Positions 38,501-45,991 of a DNA stretch of 58,618 bases are shown piece after piece. The notes under the pieces were generated by a model, which did not search any database, was not told where the DNA came from, and saw only the letters and a program-made list of their open reading frames with translations. The position numbers and the translations under genes are program-made. Origin of the DNA: Parcubacteria group bacterium. GTDB taxonomy: Bacteria > Patescibacteriota > Patescibacteriia > UBA9934 > GWF2-40-263. The stretch covers positions 1 through 58,618 of the forward strand of contig JABMNZ010000014.1 of the NCBI GenBank assembly GCA_013204395.1, written 5' to 3'. The number at the start of each line of letters is the position of its first letter. Within the stretch, counting starts at the first letter, position 1.

Positions 38501-40595
38501 TCACCGTGAAGCGAACCTGATTTGAGCCCACACGAATGGGTTCACAACTTCCTCCACTCACTCCACAATCATCGTCTGCGGTGCAGTAATCAAGCGTCTC
38601 TGAACACCATGCGCTGGCACAGGTTTCACCAGAGGCAATCAAACAATCTGTATCATCTGAACAAGTTAGTCCCGTCGCTGTCCCACCCGAATCAATACAA
38701 ACGTTGTCCCCTGTTTGTATCTGGCCCCTATAAGAACCCGCGTTCACAAATGGGATAGTGACGTCCACAACCGTGTCTGACCATAACAAATACGTTCCAG
38801 GTGTGTATCCGCCAAGAAGAAATTCTGAGGTTCCACGTGTGGCTCCAAAACGAATACCATTTACATCGACAGAATCATCTGGGAGGGCACTAGCTGGGTT
38901 GTAGGAACAGATACCAGGGCGCACAATCGCATTGATATCAAAGTCCCCAATGTTTGGTCCGTAGTTATCAATCGTTGTATCTGTTTCTGGAGTTGGAAAT
39001 GCAGCATCAGTCACTGCCAGTGGACCATCCACGGCCCCTGCAGGTATCTGCACAATAATCTCAGTGTCTGTCCACTGCACAACAGAGTCACAACTATAAG
39101 CACTGACCACCACATCATCTGCCGTTCCAGCGCCCCCCAAAAAGGTCACTGTACCTGGCGTTGAACCAAAACTTATCCCTTCAATGGTTACAAGGTTTCC
39201 GATGGCCCCATCTCCAGGAGAGATGTCCATAATCTTTATTCGCTCTACACAGGCACCATCAACACATTCACCCGTGGAGCAATCAAGATCACTTTCACAG
39301 GCGTCTCCCGCACAAGCACCACAGTAGTAGAGAGAGTCTAAATCATCACCACCACAATCACACGGCTCACCAAGAAGACAGCTACCCGTCTCATTAAACG
39401 GAGCGATTGTATCAGGGGCAAGATTATTACAATTGGCCGCACGCAAAATGATATTAACCTTTTCAGACGTATCAACGTTCCCCGCACAGTCATTTCCGAC
39501 AGCCCAGATTTTATACTGCTGGTTTGTTACGTAACCCGCTGGATTCCATTCATCAAACGGTGTTCCGTTTGTGAAGAACGTGTTGTTCACATCACCCCCT
39601 AAGAGTGATCCGTTCGTTGAGTAGGACAAACCGGATGTCCAAACGAGATTTCCACTCGAGATAACATAGAAGTCCACCGTAGAGACCCCCGTATCGTCTG
39701 TCGTGTTTGCACTCAATAACCGATTTAACCCGTCTTGGTAGACAGGATCTCCATCGTCTGGATCATCCATTTCAATGGTTGGACCGCTGGTATCAATCTC
39801 TGTTCCCGTCGTAAAGGTAAACGTACAAGGATAGGACGGATAACACTGAATATCTCCACCAGATGTTGACTGAAGCACCGCTGGAGGCAAGGTTATTTGA
39901 TAGTTTGATGAATCATTAAAACAACGTTCCCCAGAGTCCTCCGGACAAACCATGGACGGGACAAACGTTACGTTTTTTCCTGACACACTAAAATCTCCCG
40001 GGACCGCCACTGGAGTACTTGGAACAGAAACGTCTATGATGAGAATTCCCGCATCAACACTACTTGCATCAATCGTTTTACTAAATACGAACTGAAGCTC
40101 AAGGTTTGTGATTGCCTCAGAACACTCATCATTCACGGACATTAGGTAGAGAACATTGCTTGGTGGAAGAGAGCTTGGCGCAACCGAGTAGCTACTGGAG
40201 CTTGATGAGATACTGCTACCCGTTGCCCCAATCAACGTGTTTAAAATGAACTGAGTGATCGCAAAGGACGCGAACACGATAATGAGACCAATAACGGCGT
40301 TGGTAATCACGCGCTTAGCGCTTTGAATCTTTGTTGGGTCCCCTGCGGCCGTCATGAACTTAAATCCACCAAGGATGATGAGCAAGACAGCCAAGATACC
40401 CACTATGGATATGGCCGTACGGATCAACCTGGCGACAATGATTGGAACGGTGGCTGTTGTAGAAAATCCAGCCGCTTCCCCAAAGTCAGACAGAGCACTT
40501 GCATGAACGAATCCCGGAGCCACAAACAGAATCCCCGCACTGAATGTCAGTGCGAGAAGTAATCCGATAAGACTTGGAAAATGGAATCGTTTCAT
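29517..40595 (-). CDS. Giant 3,692-residue multidomain surface protein
   Basis: Residues 1-~32 are a signal peptide. Residues ~50-126 are a two-helix TrbC/VirB2-like module (IVARLIRTAISIVGILAV, GGFKFMTAAGD, NAVIGLIIVFASFAITQF). Next come an Ig-like/Big_5 domain (~155-255), four IPT/TIG-like domains (~450-930), Big_5-like domains (~1000-1110, ~1230-1340, ~1900-1990) and two runs of Cys-rich DUF4215-type repeats (CGDG...EECDDGN...GDGCS), at about 1620-1830 and 2680-3070. A C-terminal von Willebrand A domain starts near 3260 with the MIDAS motif DLSGSM and VLLSDGDPS. It is probably a cell-surface adhesin or host-contact protein. No cell-wall anchor was seen. Confidence 0.85.
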   Translation of the reverse strand: MKRFHFPSLIGLLLALTFSAGILFVAPGFVHASALSDFGEAAGFSTTATVPIIVARLIRTAISIVGILAVLLIILGGFKFMTAAGDPTKIQSAKRVITNAVIGLIIVFASFAITQFILNTLIGATGSSISSSSSSYSVAPSSLPPSNVLYLMSVNDECSEAITNLELQFVFSKTIDASSVDAGILIIDVSVPSTPVAVPGDFSVSGKNVTFVPSMVCPEDSGERCFNDSSNYQITLPPAVLQSTSGGDIQCYPSYPCTFTFTTGTEIDTSGPTIEMDDPDDGDPVYQDGLNRLLSANTTDDTGVSTVDFYVISSGNLVWTSGLSYSTNGSLLGGDVNNTFFTNGTPFDEWNPAGYVTNQQYKIWAVGNDCAGNVDTSEKVNIILRAANCNNLAPDTIAPFNETGSCLLGEPCDCGGDDLDSLYYCGACAGDACESDLDCSTGECVDGACVERIKIMDISPGDGAIGNLVTIEGISFGSTPGTVTFLGGAGTADDVVVSAYSCDSVVQWTDTEIIVQIPAGAVDGPLAVTDAAFPTPETDTTIDNYGPNIGDFDINAIVRPGICSYNPASALPDDSVDVNGIRFGATRGTSEFLLGGYTPGTYLLWSDTVVDVTIPFVNAGSYRGQIQTGDNVCIDSGGTATGLTCSDDTDCLIASGETCASAWCSETLDYCTADDDCGVSGGSCEPIRVGSNQVRFTVNDSSAGETPIISSVDTGWKACVTAFATVGAHCGDDSDCSSGDTCENVGDMGPPGQYMTIYGTGFGTAVGYVWLENQLSGLQALGDSEFPDVCEGDFWHDNYITIKVPEEYTRDPSDPSVPVDFTTYDLSVQRQDSGESAPVDFDIINDSAGPSVCRISPSAGPVGTMTTLYGENFGSSLGTVEFYSVLTTTPGAWTNSRITYAEAPVGAATGPVFATESVNSYTSNSVNFSVGDCREDQNLCASGESCCGDGTCLTSCPANTAVASHYAYKITTGEVPAVPEVVVACTGGSVQSPSPWEGWSDPEDICVNAVIRAEFTLDIDPLTLDATTVMVEECILEDPITGRCDDSSWVRLADASGTISTPTRAVIWAPAADLDPDTYYRVTLDGDGVLPDIKATAAEGGGYLQRDYVWEFKTRDSLDYCEVGSVLMTPNDYTTRVPGTLDYYGSLVAANDSCISLSCNGYSLDWSSNNSAATVPVVDPPVSDCSNIVTAISETVSGVPAVISAFVNEAEGNPSGSGDLVINFVDPRVSEYFPNCSAACVNALPWAEFNTDMVSSFTYGGNVKLFECSDSLCHVDELTYIDAALEFVSSVSFSNDPDTIQIQFDTNENMTKNTWYRVWIDGSVVSDTGVPLDESGSNYGTAANLYFPDDFSWKYKTKDSDVVCSIDSVAVSPALANMSYIGDRAEFNATAFGAPDDCSVTGQALQPGSYIWDAWVSTDNPNRTGVATGSSTIAGQVDITGYMVSDGTIELTDEFPAYCNSSCLSAGAPITVFESVCGNSIVENGEDCDNTSAFCNSACLFDTTVVVQCAEQCVGSGITCEVDSACDETCQNSFCTSAVATSTLGGAGDICAYDADCVSGLCSDGLVCYDYEDAGDTCSSDGACSSNSCVGACSISLVACSNGSSTSCPYVSGDTCETTGSGCCGDGIVTASNGEECDDGDIVGGDGCSAICQNEGSASVGAFCGDGIRDHNPSQGGEDCDDGNNTSGDGCSRFCLNEGSTASVVAYSVCGDGLRGIGEECDDGTAAGPDGIIDGDDGVMENGDGCSIQCLNEGSLSISAICGNGVREWTAEDGGEDCDDSNGLDGDGCSSNCLNEGGNFDNATMSLCGDGTITWNPTKGGEECDGAANATYVTGAYGVGIVATGAPVEVNPATSLATSTVSVTADDKTGTSTMQLQCSCDTDSQCSTDGTLGCGDSGCCVPRPTIGTINPPTNSPSAGYCRNTAVWVEFTEDMDSASFDLSIDDPTNPDGAIDGSEYDANLYLVLSEINGVTVDSSTCPESHLQLVLSDGNQSVFFRAWTWLKQTVLGLFGRSASAAPATTIQVCYAPISYTTQRVDTDGDSVIDSMRVNLNYETLLEEFGRYGIYILGDDVSTDTLKEGLVSEYGGPLCIGNNCTVDGYRQGFYVGDEICELEEVVTDDQGDVNAQDYESASMNLFTSSTETHSFLATPYTIRTSGLHEQITELPLLYEWAWTWFSTSEADTVAEDIVTLDAVADAPTAEFSSAGADGKDTVIATATIIVDTLFVPTTAYQPTVAATTTTPEIDAIPAHAESGEEVITALLCENIWPSLSSATLNFPYVEDVLPSYFTFYYCRDYGEDGQSDDLPALLDPINVNSSVTSSSIQKELIFQVDGASDAIGVRVIPNDDYLSPSAWAQAQGFTGEFTEITLDGYQAVQSGSTIYVAAANQDATNIYPNIYVISSNEDAEEESVEVFSRVMETFAFNANDDDVENVGLCKFGTTFATDSTGTDGDYITCDRDSQCYDACEDGSCSLAASSLTCGDDKAKLTRDMRRLTDMRTLNDTLDAYGEDNKHCEITKGMSCDEDSDCPGTESCVEGYPRIENGTFIPSMTNSIWGSWNSELSNALGSTIPTDPLNAFFQCDGDVYDEASCWDGEAGVFECPNDSHLYGYQSIGGEAYVLYAQLELAGERAWSYDIDTSSSDDATIYVEYPAGQAPTSSSVSLATGFTGTALFCDGSSWGDSEICGDGIQGVTEVCEIGDTEVELCDYNLDGVADDGQITISCFLDALSSCSMQDAISAAGEGAECFPFACGNGVVDGSEACDDGSLNGTYGFCGNDCTYSASFYCGDGYLAGAEQCDCGTTANFSALRWSTPASWTALNTCANSNGQYVTNAGNSCAYNCTAPGPSCGDEVVNGTEQCDGDYEEEEGMLCANGVRCTVAGSTCADASLCGVVYPACGTGDVCADYDDVGDACDVNSDCDSGSCSSTGLCTSASDIGTKCNTATAAYTSATSPGSCESGSCPDLDYDLFRYRTCVDPVDPNQCTWNTWQDCVGGNQQCGNGTVEGAEACDDGNNSDNDECTNECQWNICGDDYVYVGAESCDDGDDNGTACVAGYESTCNYCNQLCQYRTVSGGFCGDGDLNGNEVCDGAYSTELTWYDSVEAQTVGNCAASEYGDAGGLADAYTCRWLGVCDGGTENGDLCTLDYQAYILNGSIGDLLSGGDRNTCYEGSCVPPVCAGDCDSSCPVDYQTVGLSVQSELEGAGREDSIDLYSYQNAAGASPDNGVLYIPACSVATEITASIDDQEVELPDVDIIFVTDLSGSMDKPPDDSQKYCNGGGATVTDGESCSGTYCGSTTGTCVSNICSGGEVPGDSCSEDSHCKISCTAYGAPVGVRRIDYVVEATKDAIDDLYDAYDLSDSTLQIGLVSYSKQYKSYWSTGFCNMDTPAGLYPGIDGAWMDTYSEPSSTNGFMDDAGTNVNIIKTLVDDYASCVCDSCHLIPGGDASDPADYQNSGGTPTYKGIQRAVTAMGNSTADVKIIVLLSDGDPSANASFQASGDACDSSYSSSYQGSWTGVPACVADVADDFMDEGIYSDIVFYSAAVTDDPILEGYMAHMSDNECDWDDIDAVSDCTGNYDFAAEDEDEIAAMYATIVNSILGTNVALSTTNESSIVTTVGEVVPGSEVTLPFPEQFSCDTSEQTIPLRHEFYGSGYMTFSDFTLTYCPYEGSASASSSCTGPCFSSSIVPFTFP

Positions 40596-40598
40596 GAT

Positions 40599-42572
40599 CT
40601 AAAGTTCTGTTTCTTCATTTCCTGGAAGAACAATATCTCCAGTTGGTGGCGGAGTTATAATTGCCGCCTGGGCATCTGTATTACAAGCCGTTGACTGTGG
40701 AACCCCACTACAACAGTAGGGGGCAGATGCTGTCCGAGGTGAAGTTAATGGATCTCCACAACTACTAACCTCATCCATGGCTGGATACATACAAACCTGA
40801 TTATTCCCTTTTATGGCGTTGGTTAACACCGGCCAATAAGCCCACCCTTCCTCTTCAAGACTCACAAACGTGGGGTGGTTAATCAAAACGGTATCGGAAG
40901 CATCTGTTATGCCATCCCCTATACCAGACGGATAGTAATCATCTGTTTTCCGCACCGTGAACCACATTGGATAATAAGGGTCCGGCCAAAGTGAAACTGA
41001 ATTTGTTGTGAGTGTTGAAGACTTAAGACGACGATTAAACGTGTTTGCCACGTCGTCCGTCTGGCTAATTTCCCCCGTTCCAATCTCAGGGAAACTTCCA
41101 TCTATATGAGGGACGGTCATATCAACATCATTGGATGTTTTAAACATCCAATCATAATTGTCGTTTGTCGCAATCCCATCGTTACAAGTAATCGAATCTG
41201 AATCTGAACCACAGGCAGTTCCAGCAATATTTGCATCGTAGTTATTGTCACCATCAAGTGAGTTGTTCGCTGCGTCTACGGCCCCATCTGCAAACCCTGA
41301 CAACATACTTGCCTGTGGAATATCAGCAGGATCTAGCGTTGCCGCTTTGATAGTCGTTTCAATATCCTCCAGACCAGGTAAACAATAGATGAGATCTCCA
41401 CACGGGTCCTCACCACAGGCATCCATGGTTGTGAATCCAACGGTTTTGTATCCATTAGAAATCTCGAATGTTCCTCTGACCTGTCCACTTGTGTCGCCAA
41501 AAACATTGATGATTGAGAAATTCTCGCCTACATCTGGATCAAAAATTCCCGTTACCGCAATTGGATTCATTGGTTCTGAAAAATTCATTTCAATGGTCAC
41601 GTTACGAGCCTCTTGCAGGGGTGACGCAGGAACATAAGCAACAGGCACGATCGACTTGACGTAGGGAGGTGTTAGATCGATCTCTGTTGAAACCTCAAAG
41701 GTCCACGGGTATCCAACTGACGATGTAAAAGCAGGGTCGCCAGATTCAGTTTCAATGTTAGAAGTTAAAAGAACCGTGTAATTTGTGTCGTCAATTGGGT
41801 TCCCAAGGTAACCAACTGGATTGAATACAAAGATTTGATGATCATCTGTCACAGACACCACAACATCAGTTGAGGTAAGGAGAAGTGGATCTGACTCACC
41901 AAATTCGGTTCTGAAAATCTTCACGCTATCAGTATTCAAATCCGTTGATAGCGGATTTGAATCATACCCATCAATAATGGACGAGACTTCTATTGGCTTT
42001 TTAAACGTTACAAAAATGTTTGTGTTTCTAGGAACATCTACGGCATTTCTCTCAGGATAATGGTCTTCTAAAATACCACCCCCCAACGCTGCGCTGAGTG
42101 AATCTGAGTACCTATCAGCAATCGCTTCTGTATTCCCAGAAAACGCCGCATTCAAAAGAGCATTTAAAATCCAAGTAGTAATTGCATAGGAAGAAAAAAT
42201 GATTACCATCCCAATCACAGCATTTCTAAGGATAGCCTTTGCCTTATCCACCTGTGCCGGAACACCCTGTGCCGTCATGTACAAGAATCCAGCGTACACA
42301 ACCAACACAACGAGTATCAGACCTGTTACCCCCAAGAAGACCCTTATGATCCTAGCAATAATAATTCCTATGGAATCTTGAGAAAGGGTAGAGGCATCCG
42401 CGAAGTCCTGAAACGCGGTTGACTGTGCTAATACATCGTGAGCTCCAAAGAAAATCCAAAGTGCTAAAACACAAAATCCCACTACGGCGAACTTAGCCGT
42501 GCGAGAGAAAACAGGGTGCTTAATTTGGGTTAGCAGGCGTTGCATGTTTGGTACGCCTTTGCGCACACCCAT
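40599..42572 (-). CDS. Surface protein with pilin-like module and Ig-like domains
   Basis: 657 residues; ATG at 42545 (MQRLLTQIKHP) may be the true start. A signal-like helix (FAVVGFCVLALWIFFGA) ends near AQS. A two-helix TrbC/VirB2-like module follows (IIARIIRVFLGVTGLILV, GFLYMTAQG, NAVIGMVIIFSSYAITTW). Two Big_5-like domains follow (DVPRNTNIFVTFKKPIE; ARNVTIEMNFSEPMNP), then a Cys-containing C-terminus. It has the same architecture as the giant protein directly downstream and is separated from it by 3 bp, so they are co-transcribed and probably work together. Confidence 0.75.
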   Translation of the reverse strand: MGVRKGVPNMQRLLTQIKHPVFSRTAKFAVVGFCVLALWIFFGAHDVLAQSTAFQDFADASTLSQDSIGIIIARIIRVFLGVTGLILVVLVVYAGFLYMTAQGVPAQVDKAKAILRNAVIGMVIIFSSYAITTWILNALLNAAFSGNTEAIADRYSDSLSAALGGGILEDHYPERNAVDVPRNTNIFVTFKKPIEVSSIIDGYDSNPLSTDLNTDSVKIFRTEFGESDPLLLTSTDVVVSVTDDHQIFVFNPVGYLGNPIDDTNYTVLLTSNIETESGDPAFTSSVGYPWTFEVSTEIDLTPPYVKSIVPVAYVPASPLQEARNVTIEMNFSEPMNPIAVTGIFDPDVGENFSIINVFGDTSGQVRGTFEISNGYKTVGFTTMDACGEDPCGDLIYCLPGLEDIETTIKAATLDPADIPQASMLSGFADGAVDAANNSLDGDNNYDANIAGTACGSDSDSITCNDGIATNDNYDWMFKTSNDVDMTVPHIDGSFPEIGTGEISQTDDVANTFNRRLKSSTLTTNSVSLWPDPYYPMWFTVRKTDDYYPSGIGDGITDASDTVLINHPTFVSLEEEGWAYWPVLTNAIKGNNQVCMYPAMDEVSSCGDPLTSPRTASAPYCCSGVPQSTACNTDAQAAIITPPPTGDIVLPGNEETEL

Positions 42573-42617
42573 TGTATCGCAATTACATCCAAAGGAGCAG
42601 TGAAAACTGTGGATATG

Positions 42618-42648
42618 AAAAAACAGACCTCAGGTCTGTTTTTTTTAT
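42618..42648. terminator. Terminator after yqeY-pilin gene
   Basis: AAAAAACAGACC-tca-GGTCTGTTTTTTTT, symmetrical; ends the rpsU-yqeY transcript on minus. Confidence 0.85.
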
Positions 42649-42657
42649 GTGTAGATG

Positions 42658-42996
42658 TTATCCGATTTGTTGAAGAACAACGGTCGTTGCGGCGAATGTG
42701 GCGGCCACGATCATGCTGATAAAAATTCCCGTCGTCATCTGACTCAAAGCTCGATTGTGCAAATCATCACGCATTGATGATGTCATATACAGAAAACCAC
42801 CGTTAAGAATCGTGACGATCGCTCCGATCCCAAACCAGAGAATGATCACCCTGAAAGCTTGTAAACTAACCACCATCATGCCAGATGTGATTAAGGAAGT
42901 TGATCCATCTCCAGCAATAGGAATTGCAGCAAAGACAGTTGTTGTCTGACTAAGAGTTACCATCACCGCAACAAGGAGTGTTGGCAAAAGCCTCAT
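42658..42996 (-). CDS. Pilin-like small membrane protein nested in-frame in yqeY
   Basis: The last 112 codons of the yqeY frame start at an internal ATG (42996) that is preceded by AAGGA at ordinary spacing. They encode a textbook signal peptide (MRLLPTLLVAVMVTLSQTTT, then VFA-AIP) and two membrane helices with the GGFLYMT motif. The same motif occurs in the pilin-like modules of the giant and 657-residue proteins. So an independent secreted TrbC/VirB2-like pilin is likely to be translated from this internal start. Not shown by experiment. Confidence 0.55.
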   Translation of the reverse strand: MRLLPTLLVAVMVTLSQTTTVFAAIPIAGDGSTSLITSGMMVVSLQAFRVIILWFGIGAIVTILNGGFLYMTSSMRDDLHNRALSQMTTGIFISMIVAATFAATTVVLQQIG

Positions 42997-43422
42997 TACA
43001 ATTTCCTTAACTCGGTTACCATCCGCTCCCCCATTAGCTGCCTTCATTGCAGCTCCCATTACCTTCCCCATGTCAGCTTTTGAACTTGCACCTGTTTGTT
43101 CAATAACCGTGCGAACAATTTCCTCAAGCGCCTCGTCCCCCATCTCTGCAGGTAGATAGGCACTTAGAAGTTCAACTTCCACCTGTGCATCTTTGACCAT
43201 CTCATCACGTCCAGCATCTGCATAAGACTCAATAGAATCTTTTAGCTGTTTCACTTGCGACTTCAATACCACCAAAACGTCTTCATCGGAAAGATCGTGT
43301 TGCAAATCAATTTCCTTATTCTTGATGGCAGAACGCAACAAACGCAACGTAGAGAGCGTTGCGTTTGCTTTAGCCTTCATGGCATCTTTCATGTCTGATG
43401 TAATCTGTTCAGACAGCGTCAT
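42658..43422 (-). CDS. yqeY: GatB/YqeY-domain protein read through into pilin-like domain
   Basis: 254 residues. Residues 1-~145 are a complete YqeY protein (LRLLRSAIKNKEIDL, AYLPAEMGDEALEEIV, ADMGKVMGAAMKAANGGADG), about the whole length of normal family members (~148). The frame continues without a stop into a signal-peptide-like segment and two membrane helices. YqeY is linked to tRNA amidotransferase-type domains and is often beside rpsU, as here (12 bp away). The fusion product would put a cytosolic domain before an export signal, which is odd. An internal start may separate them. Confidence 0.85.
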   Translation of the reverse strand: MTLSEQITSDMKDAMKAKANATLSTLRLLRSAIKNKEIDLQHDLSDEDVLVVLKSQVKQLKDSIESYADAGRDEMVKDAQVEVELLSAYLPAEMGDEALEEIVRTVIEQTGASSKADMGKVMGAAMKAANGGADGNRVKEIVMRLLPTLLVAVMVTLSQTTTVFAAIPIAGDGSTSLITSGMMVVSLQAFRVIILWFGIGAIVTILNGGFLYMTSSMRDDLHNRALSQMTTGIFISMIVAATFAATTVVLQQIG

Positions 43423-43434
43423 AAAATCATTTAT

Positions 43435-43674
43435 CTAGCGTCGACCACGGCGGCGACGTTCTACTAACTGGCCAATGCGCATTAAGTACTCACGCTTAGC
43501 AGTAACCGTTAGTCGACGAACAGCGCTCGTGAGTTTCTTATTCTTACTTGGTTCCCCAGTATGAAAACGAATCTTTCGAGCCTGGAGCATATTTCCACTC
43601 TGCTGCACACGTCGTCCAAAACGACGATACAAGCTCTCGAAACTCTCACTCTTTTTTCGCTTCACTTTAATCAC
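43435..43674 (-). CDS. rpsU: 30S ribosomal protein S21
   Basis: 79 residues, very basic, with the S21 pattern KRKKSESFESLYRRFGRRV followed by KIRFHTGEPSKNKK and a basic C-terminal tail (VERRRRGRR). S21 assists mRNA engagement on the small subunit. It is 12 bp upstream of yqeY, the classic rpsU-yqeY pairing. Confidence 0.88.
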   Translation of the reverse strand: MIKVKRKKSESFESLYRRFGRRVQQSGNMLQARKIRFHTGEPSKNKKLTSAVRRLTVTAKREYLMRIGQLVERRRRGRR

Positions 43675-43754
43675 AATTTTCTACTATCTAAAGGGTTTTT
43701 ATTAATACACGAAGATTTTGCTCAATTTGAGCGTTTTTGTCAACCCAGAAAGGC

Positions 43755-45173
43755 TTATTTCTCCACAACAGGAGATTGTGTGACTGGAGCGACCCCCTCC
43801 TCCCGTCTAAGCTTCTTCTCAACGATCATCACCACCTTCTTCACGTCAACGATTTCCTGAGCACCAGATTCCATATCTCGAATGATAATTGTTCCATCAA
43901 GAACTTCCTTTTGACCGAGAATCAATGTGAGTTGCACATTCAATTTATCTGCAGCTTCGAGCTGTGCCTTCAAAGCATTCTTTCCAAATGCCTCTGCAAC
44001 AGGAATGCCCGCTTGTCTAAAACTCTCATACAAATTCAACCCAACACGTCTGGCTGCATCACCAAGCTGTGCAAAGAACACTTGTGGCTGAGGACGTTGC
44101 GGTGGATCAATTCCTTTATCTGAAAGTGCGCGCACGATACGTTCAATCCCAAGGGCAAAACCACAAGCGGGTGTTTCTTCACGGCCACCCAACAATTCTA
44201 CAAGACCATCATAACGTCCACCTCCACCAAGAGCATTTTGAGATTTCTCTCCTTTATCATCCACTAAAAGAAACTCGAATACGGTATGGCTGTAGTAATC
44301 AAGGCCTCGAACCAAGTATGGATTCAGTGTAAACGGAATTTCTACCTCCTCAAGAAACTCAAGTACTTTCATGAAATGCTCTTTTGATTTCTCATCAAGC
44401 CAATCAAGAATTTGTGGAGCGCCATCTAGAAGCTCTACAGTAACCTCATCTTTACTATCGAGAAGACGTAATGGATTCTTCTGAAGACGTTTCTTATCTT
44501 CATCACTCAATTTACTTCGGTGCTGTCGGAAATAGGCCACAAGCTCTGCAAGATAAGCCTGACGACATTCTGGTGTTCCGATTGAGTTGATATCAACCTT
44601 CACACTCAATCCTAAATCTTTAAAAATCTGTACACCGAGAACAATTAATTGTGCATCCACAATAGGTTCGTGCACACCAAAGCTTTCAAATCCAGCCTGG
44701 TTAAACTGACGATAGCGTCCAGCCTGAGGACGGTCGTGTCGAAACATTGGTCCGATGTACCACAACTTTACAGGTTGCGGACGGTCAAGCATTCCATGAT
44801 TTATGTAGGCACGCGCAGCAGAAGCGGTTGCCTCTGGACGAAGTGACACAGAACGATTAGATGGATCTGTAAACGTGTACATCTCCTTTTCCACAATATC
44901 TGTTGCTTTACCCACAGTCTTTTGGAACAGATCTGTCCGCTCCAAAATCGGCATGTCAATCCGATCAAACGTATAGGCCTCAGCGATATTTCTAATCGCA
45001 TCTCGCACCATGTTCCATCTTCCCTGATCCTCAGGAAGAATATCGCGGAACCCCCTGAGAAGTTCAGGTGTTTTTACTTTGCGTACGGACCCTTCTTCCA
45101 CGGCCTCGGCAGCCTTTTTCTCAGGCACCTTATCATTACTTTTTGCTGTCTCATCGTGTTTCTTAGCAGTCAT
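43755..45173 (-). CDS. hisS: Histidyl-tRNA synthetase
   Basis: 472 residues from ATG 45173 (a longer frame to 45203 overlaps lepB). A Lys/Glu/Ala-rich N-terminal extension (about 35 residues) precedes the class II core: LLRGFRDILPED, motif 2 (YIGPMFRHDRPQAGRYRQF), the HisA box LVRGLDYYSHTVFE, and motif 3 (ACGFALGIERIV). The C-terminal anticodon-binding domain follows. It charges tRNA-His. The start lies 5 bp after the lepB stop. Confidence 0.97.
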   Translation of the reverse strand: MTAKKHDETAKSNDKVPEKKAAEAVEEGSVRKVKTPELLRGFRDILPEDQGRWNMVRDAIRNIAEAYTFDRIDMPILERTDLFQKTVGKATDIVEKEMYTFTDPSNRSVSLRPEATASAARAYINHGMLDRPQPVKLWYIGPMFRHDRPQAGRYRQFNQAGFESFGVHEPIVDAQLIVLGVQIFKDLGLSVKVDINSIGTPECRQAYLAELVAYFRQHRSKLSDEDKKRLQKNPLRLLDSKDEVTVELLDGAPQILDWLDEKSKEHFMKVLEFLEEVEIPFTLNPYLVRGLDYYSHTVFEFLLVDDKGEKSQNALGGGGRYDGLVELLGGREETPACGFALGIERIVRALSDKGIDPPQRPQPQVFFAQLGDAARRVGLNLYESFRQAGIPVAEAFGKNALKAQLEAADKLNVQLTLILGQKEVLDGTIIIRDMESGAQEIVDVKKVVMIVEKKLRREEGVAPVTQSPVVEK

Positions 45174-45177
45174 ACGT

Positions 45178-45783
45178 CTAGAGGTTATATTCAGGTACAT
45201 CAAAGGTACCTACACGAGAAAGTGGGAGTCCTCGTACCCACACTCGCCCAATAATATTATCTAATGGGAGAACTCCGAAGCTACGTGAGTCTAAAGAGGA
45301 ATCGCGATTGTCTCCAAGCACGAAATATTCCTCTGGGCCAAGTGTTACACGCTCTTTACCACTTGTTGTCTCAACAAGATAGCTTTCATCAAGCTTAAAA
45401 CCATTTGGATGTTCCGTGTTATATATTATGACTTCCCCACCAGATATCTCGATGGTCTCCCCAGGTAAAGCAATAACACGCTTAATAAAGAACTGGCTAG
45501 GTTCACGAGGATAACGGAATACCACTATCTCTCCACGCTCTGGGATACGAAACCTGTATGAAAGTTCATCTATGATCAGATACTCATGATCGTAGAAATT
45601 TGGCTCCATGGAAGCCCCTTTCACGTAAAAAGGTTGAATAAGGAAATAACGCACCGGAATAATGATTGCACTTGAAATCATCACAATCTGAATCACCTCT
45701 ATTAAGAAGGATACAACAGGACCCCCAACGGGCCCGAACTTATCATAAATCTTATTTTCAAACACAGAAAAGCGATTATTCAT
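45178..45783 (-). CDS. lepB: Signal peptidase I
   Basis: 201 residues with one N-terminal membrane helix (FLIEVIQIVMISSAIIIPV). The catalytic Ser is in VKGASMEPNF and the Lys in FFIKRVIALPGE; box E is GDNRDSSLDSRSFG. It removes signal peptides from exported proteins at the outer face of the membrane, which fits the many exported proteins encoded nearby. The 45784-45991 gap upstream shows no gene. Confidence 0.97.
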   Translation of the reverse strand: MNNRFSVFENKIYDKFGPVGGPVVSFLIEVIQIVMISSAIIIPVRYFLIQPFYVKGASMEPNFYDHEYLIIDELSYRFRIPERGEIVVFRYPREPSQFFIKRVIALPGETIEISGGEVIIYNTEHPNGFKLDESYLVETTSGKERVTLGPEEYFVLGDNRDSSLDSRSFGVLPLDNIIGRVWVRGLPLSRVGTFDVPEYNL

Positions 45784-45991
45784 ACCTTAGGGCATAAAAG
45801 CTCTTCCACCGTATCAAAAAATCTGGGTTTGCTCAAGGGTTGCATGATCCAGGAGAATGTCTCGATATTGGACGAGGTGAGCATCGATCTGGAAAGACAC
45901 GTAGAAAAAACAAAGGTTCCGGCCACAGGGCACCAAACATCGGACTGATAAAAAACCCAATACCTTTGCTAGATCTAAGTTTCTCAATCAC

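Noticed and set aside
45784..45991. Structural RNA (SRP RNA, RNase P or tmRNA) upstream of the LCP gene
   Set aside because: No conserved core motif of these RNAs was found on either strand; only short weak stems.
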